Source: Candidula unifasciata
Lineage: Eukaryota > Mollusca > Gastropoda > Stylommatophora > Geomitridae
Direction: 5' to 3'
NCBI GenBank assembly: GCA_905116865.2
Contig: CAJHNH020001574.1
Span: 62,001 to 126,000, forward strand
Length of the DNA stretch: 64,000 nt
Both the position numbers and the translations under genes were made by a program. Positions 40,680 through 51,900 of the stretch are shown here, one piece after another (position 1 is the stretch's first letter; each line of letters begins with the position of its first letter). The notes below the pieces were generated by a model. It saw nothing but the letters and a program-made list of their open reading frames with translations. It was not told where the DNA came from and made no database searches.

Positions 40680-41760
40680 CAGTAGTGGAAGTGTATATAG
40701 TCACTTTTATAATGAAGGAATTTATTATTTTCAGTCCCATTTTGAAACACTTTTTTAGAGTGTTTAATCTTGAATAAGAACACTTTACTGGACGTTCCTT
40801 GGTTCAGTCTTGTACAGTAATGGAAATATGTACTTTAATTTTTATATTGAAACATTTCAGTGGAAGCATATGTTTTCAGTGTTGCCTTGAAATTTTGCAT
40901 TAAAACAGTAAAGTTAAAGTCAAGAAGATCGGCTTCATTGCACTGGGTTTTATCCCATATGGCTGTCTCTCGCAGCAAAATGGCTAGCCATGTGCCAAAA
41001 GTGCCATGTAGAGCACAAACTCTGTTCCTCCGGCAATGATCCCCAGGGATCTCTGTAAAATTGCACTCATGAACTGAAGGGCACAGCAGTGGAATGAACC
41101 CACGACCTTCAGAGTGCGAGGCAAACGGCTTGACCACTTCACTACGGAGACCTCCTAAAACATTAATAGAAACATAAACTTTCATTCTTGTATTGAAAAA
41201 CTGCACTGGAACAATATTTCTTTATTCTAGCACTGAAACAGTAGTGGAAACTTAAACTTTCATTAAAATTTTTTTTTCAGTTTTGTAACAATTAACTGGA
41301 CGTATATTTTTGTCAGTCTTGAAACAATTTAACTAGACGTATATGTTTTCAGTCTTCTATTGAAGCCGTTTACTGGAAGTATATTTTTTTTCCAGTTTTG
41401 TATTAAAACAGTAGTGGAATACATGTGTTTATTCAGTCTTGTTTTAAAACACTAATGGAAAACAAATTTTCAATCTTGTATTGAAACAGTAGCAGAAATG
41501 CATGTTTTAACTCTTGTATTAAAACAGGACCGGGAATACATGCTTTCAATCTTTTATTGACACAGTAGAAAGCAATAGCAAACTACTGGACGTAAATTTG
41601 CCTAGAGAAACCACACAACAGCCAGGGGCTGCTGGAGGTTGGTTCTGCAACGTCCTGTAAAGGATACGCAACTAACCTTATTGACATAGTAGTGGAAATG
41701 TATGTTTTCAGTTTTCTACTGCACACTTCATTTGTAGCATATGTTATCAGTCCTGTTTAT
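40680..41760. repeat. Degenerate ~55-70-bp tandem repeat interrupted by a SINE
   Basis: Recurrent cttgtattgaaacagtagtg and gaaatatatgttttcagt blocks, strongly diverged, split by a tRNA-type SINE at 40905-41160. Intergenic. Confidence 0.6.
40905..41160 (-). mobile_element. tRNA-headed SINE, type 6
   Basis: - strand: box A gtagtgaagtggtcaagcc, box B aaggtcgtgggttcattcc, body agaggaacagagtttgt-like. Interrupts the degenerate array at 40680-41760. Confidence 0.75.
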
Positions 41761-42029
41761 GAACATGGCAGTATATGTGTGGATGCATTTTCAAAGGTCT
41801 GATAAGCAAGCACATGCCATTGGCCACGAGATTTCATATCATCCCAAAGTAAATAGACGAATTTTTTTTTTAAAGTTCATTTCTTTGTGAATAATTTGTT
41901 TTCGAAGAAGAAATAAGGGTGTTGGCTTGACCTCGTATGAGACAGAGGTTTACCGTTGGACAAATATGACATACAAAATCCAGGGGATAATAAAATGAGG
42001 GCATAATAGAAACATACACATCAGACACA

Positions 42030-42240
42030 GGCATTCTTCTTCATCTTCTGCATTGACCTTTTAAAGGGCGGTTAGCAAGTTGTGTTGTGGTTTACAACTA
42101 GGCTGTGATATCTTCAACTTTTGATCCTACATGTCTCACATTTCGGCACAGTTGTAATTAGTTGCCTTTTACAACATGTTATGGGGCTGTGGACCTATTC
42201 CACCTCCTTCCCCCGACCATATTACCCATATGGGGAGGAC
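42030..42240 (-). mobile_element. Head-shared repeat, form B
   Basis: Reverse copy: cttcttcatcttctgcattg, ttgtggtttacaactaggct, attagttgccttttacaaca. Intergenic. Confidence 0.7.
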
Positions 42241-42319
42241 ACAGGCATAAACAGTGGGATTCAGATGAATGCAGAGCAGAGAATAGTGGACGGTCAACAG
42301 TCTTCGGCTAAGATTAAGT

Positions 42320-42700
42320 AGTCTGATCATAGAGGTAATGGCGGTAACAAAAGCAATTATGTGGCTAGTGACAGCATTTTTTCCCATGCCTGCTTTCTAA
42401 GTGATTTCATGAGCATGCTTAAGAAGATTGAGACTGTATGGGCTTAAAACAGTGGTTGGAGTCACCGAGGAAATCGCATCTGGCAGGAATCAGTTTCATT
42501 TGTGTACCAGGGTACTCTAGAATATAAGGGAATGAATGAGTGGATTGGCTTGCTGGTAGGGCTGTGCTAGATACAGGACAAGCAATGGACCGGAACGATG
42601 TTCTCATTGCTCTCAAAGAGGTAGGACGAGTAAATAATTCAGGAGATGATGCTGAGTCAACAGCATTCAAAAGATGACTAGAAAGAACTTCGGGTCAAAA
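42320..42700 (+). mobile_element. LINE RNase H fragment
   Basis: + strand: EVMAVTKAIMWL, SMLKKIETVWA, CVPGYSRI, then GNE-stop-VDWLAGRAVLDTG and DRNDVLIALKEVG. Degraded copy of the RNase H family also at 20.1 and 46.9 kb. Confidence 0.72.
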
Positions 42701-43199
42701 GAGGTAGTATTTCCAGACATGAGCATTATATTGGTAGCCAAAGAAGAATAGGAAACCAACACTGAACTGGTGTTTTCCAGTTGCCACATGCTAAGGGAGA
42801 TACTGAAGATGCATTCCGAGCGCTTATGGACTTATGAGGATAATCTGTCGATTAATTAACTAACTAAATCAACATTCTCACATGAAAGCAACAGACCACA
42901 GTATTTAGACAGCGAACTGAATACTACAATAGACTGCACACATATGTACAAGAAGTTCAACACTGGGGATTTAGAACTCTGTTCATAAAATGGAGGTTTG
43001 CTCATGTCAACTTTTCAAACTTGAGGATAGATATGTGTTCACAATAAATATATCACATTAAATGCAATTTATGTGTGTGCTAGAATTCACAAAGAAAAAT
43101 CTTTGTTGTGTGGCTTTGTTTCACAAAACACTGCCATTATCTTCTATGACCAGCACAATGAAAAGCATTTCATTAAAAAGAATTTAAAATAAAAATTGT

Positions 43200-43797
43200 T
43201 TCTGGTGTTTATATTTCTTTTATTGTTTGCTAAAGTTTTACAGTAGTTTTAAAGTCAAGTTTAATATAAAGCAAAGAATCTAAAATGGTTAAGATTATTT
43301 TTAACATACTGACATTAAAACCAATTAATACAATTTAATTCTTTCCTTCTCATGAGAAAAACCTAAATACTTAAACAAAACTAAAACTAAAATTCAGTTG
43401 TGTGTGAACTGGTAGTTTTCTTTATATACAATAACTTGCAACTTCACTGATTAAAAACATACTGTATTAGCTAAATATGAACAGTTCTTTAGGGATAACA
43501 AACTGTAGAAATATATCGGCTGTAGTGTGTGTTAATTACTGATTTAGTTTTCTTTATACAATAACTTGCAACTTCACTGATTAAAAACATACCATATTAG
43601 TTAAATATAAACAGTTCTTCTGAGAAAACAAACTAGAAATATATCGGATGTAGTATGTGTGTGTGAATTACAGATTTAGTTTTCTTTATACAATCACTTG
43701 CAACTTCACTGATTAAAAACATACTGTATTAGCTAAATATAAACAGTTCTTCAGAGAAAACAAACTGTAGAAATATATCGGCTGTAGTGTGTGTTAA
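43200..43797 (-). other. EEF2: Probable eEF2-like 3' untranslated region
   Basis: Read on the - strand, the sequence after the stop is filled by three copies of a 130-bp repeat and then an AATAAA (plus-strand TTTATT at 43219-43224). The extent is inferred. Confidence 0.4.
43412..43797 (-). repeat. Three tandem copies of a ~130-bp unit touching the eEF2-like stop codon
   Basis: Copies begin (plus strand) at 43412, 43545 and 43677, each starting tagttttcttt and ending near atatatcggctgtagtgtg. The third copy runs directly into the stop codon. Copies differ at few positions, so the duplication is recent. Confidence 0.88.
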
Positions 43798-43991
43798 TTA
43801 CAGCTTGTCCAGCACACTCTCCAGAGTTGGGATGTTTGCTGATAAGCCCTTCTGTTTTCGGACACTGGCCACTATTTCAGCAGCCTTTGACCCAGAGACC
43901 AAAGGGTCGCCAGGAAGGATCTGCCAGTGGTCAAAAATGCACTGGAGGAAAGCCTGGCCACTTGTTTGAGACTTCAGTTCTTCCGAAAATC
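43798..43991 (-). CDS. EEF2: eEF2-like terminal exon
   Basis: Reads [59 protein letters not shown] and LDKL-TAA. The ends [11 protein letters not shown] and LDKL are diagnostic. The usual GGQAFPQ reads SGQAFLQ. Acceptor tatattttcag. Confidence 0.92.
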
Positions 43992-45875
43992 CTGAAAATA
44001 TACACACATTTGTTATCAACATGAAATTTTTATTCTATTTTGCCCAGTGGGCTCCAGTGCAAGGTTATACTCCTTATAGTCCATGTCGAGTGGCTTTGGT
44101 AGTCATGTCTAAACACAGTCTTCTGTCTTGTGTACTTTCATAGTCTATCCTGTGTGGTGTTGGTAGTCGTGTGTCATGTATATCCACAAACTTCTGTCTT
44201 GTTTATTTTCAGTTAGTTCTGACACAGATTTTCTTTCATAGTCTTTGATGTGGGGCGTTGTTAGCCATGTCTATCGACAACCTTCTATATTGTGTACGTT
44301 TCATTGGTTCTCACACAGATTATCTTCAAGGCCATGATGTAAAAATGTCGAGCATTTTCTCTCTTTGTTCCCCTCTGCATCTTTTCCCATGCAACTTTCC
44401 CACTTTCACAATGTACTCCAGTTTCCTCCTTCTCCTGACATGACTAAATAATGCAGATTGTTTCCTTCTGGTGGACAGTCAATTCTCTTCATCTGTCAGT
44501 TTCTTTCAAGTCATCTTTATTATTCTTTTTAGGTCACACCAGTTATACTTTTACCAGTTTTGGCCCAAAAGTCTTGGGTTTGAACCCACATCAAAAAATA
44601 TTTTTTAAATGATTAAATAACTGCCCTTAGCTTCCGGGCTGATCCAGTCTAAAATGGGTCCTAGAAAAGTTATGGGAAATAAAGATGGCCAGCATAATGC
44701 TGACTTCATCAGCCATCGAGTGCTGACTGATCTATACAAATAAGGGTATAAGAACCAAACGCTGGATGTGCCACTGGCATTAAAGACTCCTTTACTATAA
44801 CTTTTTTTTTAACCATTCGCCTTGGTAAATAACAAATGGAAACTATCACACATGAGAGATTAATTGGCGGACATGAAGAGTAGCGCATCAGACCTGGTGC
44901 AATGTTTGTAGCAGAGTGCCTGTCATTCAGACCGTACAACAAGCAACCAACACGGGTGACACAAATTTTTACCATTCGGATAAGAATCCCACAGACTCAA
45001 GTCCCGGAAACCAAATTCACCAGTCAGGTTATATTAGGGCCTCTGACAACAGCAGGGGTGAGGATTTAAAATTAAAAAAAAAATTGTGTCCCTTATTGGG
45101 AGGGAATTATAAGGCGGTGATGATTTTGTTTGTAGCAGAGACAGTTAACTGATTTACTTACTTAGTCAATCCTCTTCTACCCTGAGGTGTAGATGTTTGC
45201 CAGAGAAATCGCCAGACATCTCTATCAACAGTTTTTGTATGGATTTGTTCCATTCCAGCACTCTGTCAGTCAATGACTGTCAGATGTCGTCTTCACAGCC
45301 AATGTTGGGTCGTCCTGAAGTTCTGCTTCCCTGGTTCTTGGCTCTCATGCATGACCTAGTGTAAATTATTTCCCTTTTAGCATACATGTCCAGACCATCA
45401 TAACTGACTGATCCATTCAAGCGTGGGTTTCAAGATGAAGTAGTGCCTGGTTGCAAACTTTGTTCCTTCTTGTCATTTAGACCACCAAAGTTTGCAGTTA
45501 ACTGATAAGAATACAATTAGCACTAAACAGAACTTTTTGACTACAACTTACCAAAAGTCTCATTAACAGGTGTGTGGGCTTTCACAGTGCACAAAGGAGA
45601 CCCAGAATGATGAAGCTGTTCTACCACCACCCCTCGTCTTCTAGACAAGACACTCATGACACTGCCTATTACTGTCAAAGGGCACTGCAGAAACAAATTA
45701 AGTTTAAAATGGTAAAAGTTAAACATATTTTTCCCTGCAGAAGATTAACAAATTAAGTTTAAAATTGTAAAAAATTATTTACTGTATTTTTCCATGTACA
45801 AGATTAACAAATTAGTTTTAAAATTGTAAAAGTTAAACATTTACTGTGTTTTTCCTTGTAGAAGATGACCCATAA

Positions 45876-45917
<42 letters not shown>

Positions 45918-48900
45918 ATTAAGAAATAAATATTTAAATAGTTTTACATGTAGGTTCGGTTGCCTTCCCGCCATTTTCAATTTAAACATTTGAGAAAACA
46001 ATTGTCTTATGCGCAGAAAAATACTGTCATTATTTTTATAAGTATGGTTTATTACTCATGTAGTCATTATAAACAATCATTAGGTTCCATCATCATCATA
46101 ATGAAGTGCAAGGCAAAAACAGAAAACCATGACACTGGGCTACAACCCAGTAACAATTGCGTGATGACAAAAGAAGATTATTTCATTATCTACGAACATT
46201 AACTTTTCAATGCAAGCTTTCATTTTACCACGACAAAACATCATTGGTGTCAAAAATATGTGTGCTAAGGGTTGTTCTTCTTCTTTAGCATTACAAGCCT
46301 TTTAGGTTCATTGCTGCAGATATCACCCACCTCCATTCATCTCTCTAGTTGGCCCTCTTTAGCATTCTGAGCCCTTGAGGTTCATTGCTCCGTTCATCTC
46401 TTTCCAATTGGTGACACCAAGTGTTTGCAGGTCTGTCTGGATATTATCTCTCCATCATCTCTATCGTCATCGTACTACGGGTTAGTACAAGTTAAACAAA
46501 AAACAGATTGTGGTGAATGCAGAAACTGAGAAATTCCCTAGCAATGAGAAAGCACAGAACAGGAAAACTGGCAAAAGACCCAGAATCCTGCAGATCAAGA
46601 CAAGAGTGTTGTTCTACAAAGGACATCCCACATGATGATGATGCCTGCTGGCAGTATTGCAACTTAACATCTTTTTCTTCTTTTTTTTTTTTCTTCTTCT
46701 TGGCGTTCATCAACTGTGAACTGATAGAAAGTTCTGGTTGTTCCTACAATTCTGGACTTTAGTCTTTTTCCAGGACTTGAGTTTTGTATGCACATCCCCT
46801 TTATAGATCTGGCTTATTTGTAGGCAGTCTGCTGGTTCCTCAACTCTCAGGCAGATACACTCCGACTTTGAAGGAAATCTTATTTATTCACTTCAGCCCT
46901 CTCCTAAAATCCCACCCAAAGGGTGTGATTATCTATACAGATGGCTCTGAGTTGGGCAGACGAAGTGCATGGGGTTTCACAGCAAAGGCAAATGGACGTC
47001 ACCTAGTACAGCAAAGCCTTGCATATGATATCACAACGTCTAGTTTGAGAATGGAGTTGGAGGCAGTCTCTGCTGCCTTCCGCTAGCTTGAGAATCAGCT
47101 GTACACATATGCCGTGATTGTAACTGACTCACAGAACATGTTAAGAAGGGTGAAAACAGGCATACTTCGTGCAGAGTGACAAGCATCACTTCAGAGGTCT
47201 CGGATATTAGAATATCCCTTTCCCTACGTGTTGAAATAGCAGGTTTTTTCCAGGTCATCTGAACCACTTGGTTGAATGGAAATGAGCATAAAAGTATTAT
47301 GAGGGCCCTTTGGGAGCGAGTGAACAGTGCGGAGGTGCAGATAGATCATTACGGTCTAAGGAGAATGGCACTGCGAGGAGTTACCAGGGAATCTGGCCAA
47401 CGCTCAACACTCAGGGGAAGGATGAGACGGATATACAATCAGACAGTTTCAGGTACCGTCGGAATTGGAACTCTGAAGACGGGGACTGAGCACTTATGGG
47501 AGTGTCCTGAATGCTGTGATGTCAATACTTAATTCAACATTCAACATTCAGCCCTCTCCTATAAACATACATTAATCAGTAAACTATTGTAAAACTATTG
47601 TGAGACTAACATCATAACTTAAGTATCCTACCTGAACTTCAACCATGTAGACTGGTTCCAGAAGTGCGGGTGAAGCTGTGAGCATTGAGGCAAACAAGCC
47701 TCTGCGAGCTGCTGGGATAATCTGACTTCCACCGCAGTGAGCAGGATCTGAGTGGATTTGAGCATCTCTCAAGTCGAAACGGACGCCCCTCATAGTTTCA
47801 TCACATAGGACACCCTGAAAAGCAAATTATTTCACCTGTGACCAGATCATACAAAAATTATTCTTGAATACAGACTAAACGGGGCACTTCAGTAGAAAAG
47901 TGGCAAGTATGCTTATCTGCCAGCCTAGCAATGTATTAGAATGTCTCATAAGTTGGGTGCATGTCATTTACAGGATGATATCCCAAAAAAACATGGTAAG
48001 TACGGAAGCTTGTGTTTTTTCTAGATTACCTGGGGTAAAAAGGTCAATGAAAACAAAACCAAGCTTCCATACTTTCCATTTCTTGGGGATATTCCTGGAA
48101 AAAAACAACCATTTTAAACGTTTTTAAGAGTAAGAGGAGTAATTCATAAAAATAAATGCATGATAAAATCAACTGGCTTACATCTCCTTAGACCTGTAAA
48201 CTAATTATAGCAGGACACTAACTTGACCTAGTGACCCAGTCGCCTATAGCCAATGGAGAAAAAAATTATGTAAGAATTTCTATAAATAGAGCTTTCTTTT
48301 CCTAGAGGAAATACTATTTCTAAATACTATTTTAGTAAATCTAGTTATCCCCTGTCACACTGAATGTTTGTGCAAATGCAAATGCAGTGAATTCTGTGAG
48401 CTAGAAGACATCTGGTAAACATGTGTCTACAGCGAGTCGGGAAAGTGGCTTTAATGGGGAAATTAAAATATTTAATATTAAATGGTCCGACTCTTCAACT
48501 TGTCATGAATTACTCCCGATTATTTTGAAAATCTTTAATTGATTAAAGATGTTTTCAGTATTATAAAGCTTTGTAAAAGCAACACGGAAAATTTATAATC
48601 TAAAATAAATTCTAAACATCTGGTGGTTAAATGAAAGTCATAAAAACACTACAAAAATTCAACTAAATCATTGCAACTAACTAATTTCTAGTAGGTTAGC
48701 ATACACACGGCAACAAAGTGTGAAATAGTTCTTCATATATATTTTAGCACAAGAAATATTTCTTAAATGTAGTCTTCTAAATGCCCAAAGTAATGTCAAA
48801 CATGAAAATGAGTTAATTTGTATTTATAATAATCCCTTATATTATTTTATAAAGTTTAATTATAAATAAAAATTTTTTTTAACTATTTAAAAAACAAAAT

Positions 48901-51900
48901 GCAGTTTATATATCTACAGTTGAAAATGGAATTAATATGATAATACACTCATTTAACTATAGATTAATAACACAGTCTGACCAAAACCTATCTATCTCCA
49001 TACTGTTTCACTTGTTGTGAAATCTATTGTCCTCTTCATTTTAATCACATTTTGTTATGCTGGGGGAAGGGGGGGGGGGGGGGGGGGGGTTGTCCCTTGC
49101 AATAAACTCAAAGGGGGTATGGGGGTCTTGTCATATACTCCAGGGGAGGGGGTATCTCAAGTGGGGTGTGGGTGTGTGTGGGGGGGGGGGGGGGGGGGGG
49201 GTTGGCGACCTAAAAAAGATTGGAGACCACAGACATAATTGGTCAGTGGGCAAAAACCATTTGGAATATTATATTTAGTCAACATGCATTAAATCAAAAT
49301 TAGGTTCCATCACCACAATAAAGGTTGGCTCAAGTGTACCACTGCTATCTTTGGGAATATTACAGTCTCTGCCACAGTGTGACTCTCTTACTACTGTCAA
49401 AGAACCATGAGAATGGTTTATTTAATTATTTTTTTTAAATAAACTGTCCATCACAGAAATCAGACCCTAGTACTCGAGGATCATGAAATTGTTAAACACA
49501 TTTCACTAATAACTAAGCCATCGATTAGTTTTGATTAATTAAATAATGGTTACATATTTACAATACAGAACAAACATTTATAAACTCACCTCATTAGACA
49601 CCCACTGAAAACCAGCACAAATGGCATCTCTCACTCTGGTTGTATCCACTCCATGTGTGGAGTCAATGAAGATGTTTGGACCACTATTATTTGGTCCAAA
49701 ACACCAAATTTTGCGTGCTTCATTGACATCAAAACTGTAATTGTCTGCCAGGTAGCGAGCTCTCTCCTTTATGTCACTACTCAAATCACCCTGAAATGGA
49801 GTTTCATTGAAATAAATCATTTTGACTGTGGTCCAGGACTGTACAAATGGTTTGCAGTTGCCAAATACCCTAGAAAAAATTTGGCAGCGGACTACTTTAT
49901 GCTGACTTTGACAATAATATGGAGCACCCATTATTATAAAAGCAATGGCCAACTACTGAAATGTAAAACTGTCTAGTAAAACAATAAACAGCCAACAAAT
50001 GCTGGGGTCGGTTTGCAAAAAAAGGGCGTGTAACAAATAATTAAAATAAAACGCTTATCATGCAGTTACTGTCCTTAGAGTCTGAAGTGGCAGATCTCCA
50101 CATATTCTAGGTCACAGTGTACACCATGGGTTGGACCAGGTCCCTTCCTTATTAGCCTCTGTTTCCCAGAAAATTAAGAAAAATTGTCTGGTTACCTCCC
50201 CCCCCCCCCCCTTTATTTTTTCAACCCTGAACCATTCTACTTAAAATAAAAAGCAAAATTTGCCTCAGCTGGGAATTGAACCCAGAAAAGGTGTCTTGAT
50301 TGAAAAAGCACTAACTAATTTACCACCATAGATCCAATTTAGAAAGAATAGCCTTTCCCCCTTGCGGGTTCCAGGGTCCTACTTTGGTAGAAAAAAAAGG
50401 GACAAAAAAACAGACTCACAGGCCCCTAACAAGAATGTCATAAAAGTCAATTAAGGGGTGTTACCTTTGGAGTCAGGGTGCATGTGCCTGAGAGGTGAAG
50501 AACAAAACAGTCTGCATACAAATAAGCCAGATCTGTCAAATGGACGTGCGCATAAAACTCAAGTTATGTTACAAGACCAAAGTCCAGAAGTGTATGAACA
50601 ACCAGAACACTCCACAGGATTTTACAGCCGGTGAACACAAAGAAAAGAAACAAGAACAGCCTATTAAATATTAAATATAAAATCACAGTTGCTTACCCTT
50701 TCAATTTCTTCACTCAGGCCTTCTGGTAAAGGAGAAGCCATCATGTATAGCTTGTTCAACTTGTTAACAGACTTAGCCAGGCAAACTCTACTTGATTCTC
50801 TCGTCACCGTTTCACAATATTTGACTACAGGGTCAGATTTCTGAGGATGTGAAATCAATGTGTGTGTTATGCAATAAAACAACATCTAGAAAATATCAGC
50901 ATATGCAGTGCATGGGTTCCGGGGACCCATTGTTAAGAAAAAAAGAAAAAAAAAATAGCTCCATATCCCCCCCCCCCCCCCCCCCCACTCAACAAGCATG
51001 TCAGGAGAGTTGACTAATTGGGGACATTTTCTTTTATGCTGGCTTGCATCTGCCTGAGGGATGAGGAAACAACACTCTGCATATAAATAAGCCAGATCTG
51101 TAAAATGGACATACACACAAAACTCAGATTCTGGAACAGGACTCAAATCCAAAATTAATGAACAACTAGAGCTTTCCACCAGAATTACAGCCCGTTAACA
51201 CAGGAGCAGAATATAATATATAAAAACAGCACACAGACTTTATGGATGTAATACCTACATCCTTTTCATGTCACTGTTGACACCTAAGGCATTCCCAAAT
51301 GATATCCAGTGCTGCTGGCCTACTGCTTCTTTCCCATGGTATCCCATGTCAGTTCAAACTCCGTCATTTATCTTTTTACTGTCCTTCTTCAGGTTTTCAT
51401 AGGCTGTTCACATCTCCTATTGACCAGAAAACTGTCCTAGTTAAAGTGTCATGAGGTATTCTGCATACATGCGCAAAGCCATTTCATCTTCTCCCTTTAA
51501 CAATGTTTGTCAATGATGTACATAAGCGTAGTAAAGGTTGGATAAAAAATTATGAATATCTAAAATAAATCTCATTTAGGTTAAACGGAACATTTTAATT
51601 AATTTAAAGATCTGAACAGACTGATAGAGACACACAAATTAAAGATCAGCATGGTTAACGGATGCAAGGACATAAACAGTTCTTATAGGAGAAGGCAGCT
51701 TGGATTACAAACCTTGATGGGAACACCAGCATAGGTTTCTTCCAAATCTTGTAGAATGATCTCAAGATGTAGTTCTCCAGCACCCGCCACAACATGCTGA
51801 CCTGCTTCACTGGTGACCTGATTGGAATAAAGATGAAAATAAAAATCAAAATGAATCAAATACAAAGTTTTTGTGACACTTAAGAATGGGAGTTTAAAAA

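Noticed and set aside
49017..49278. Glycine-rich ORFs.
   Set aside because: Caused by G homopolymers.
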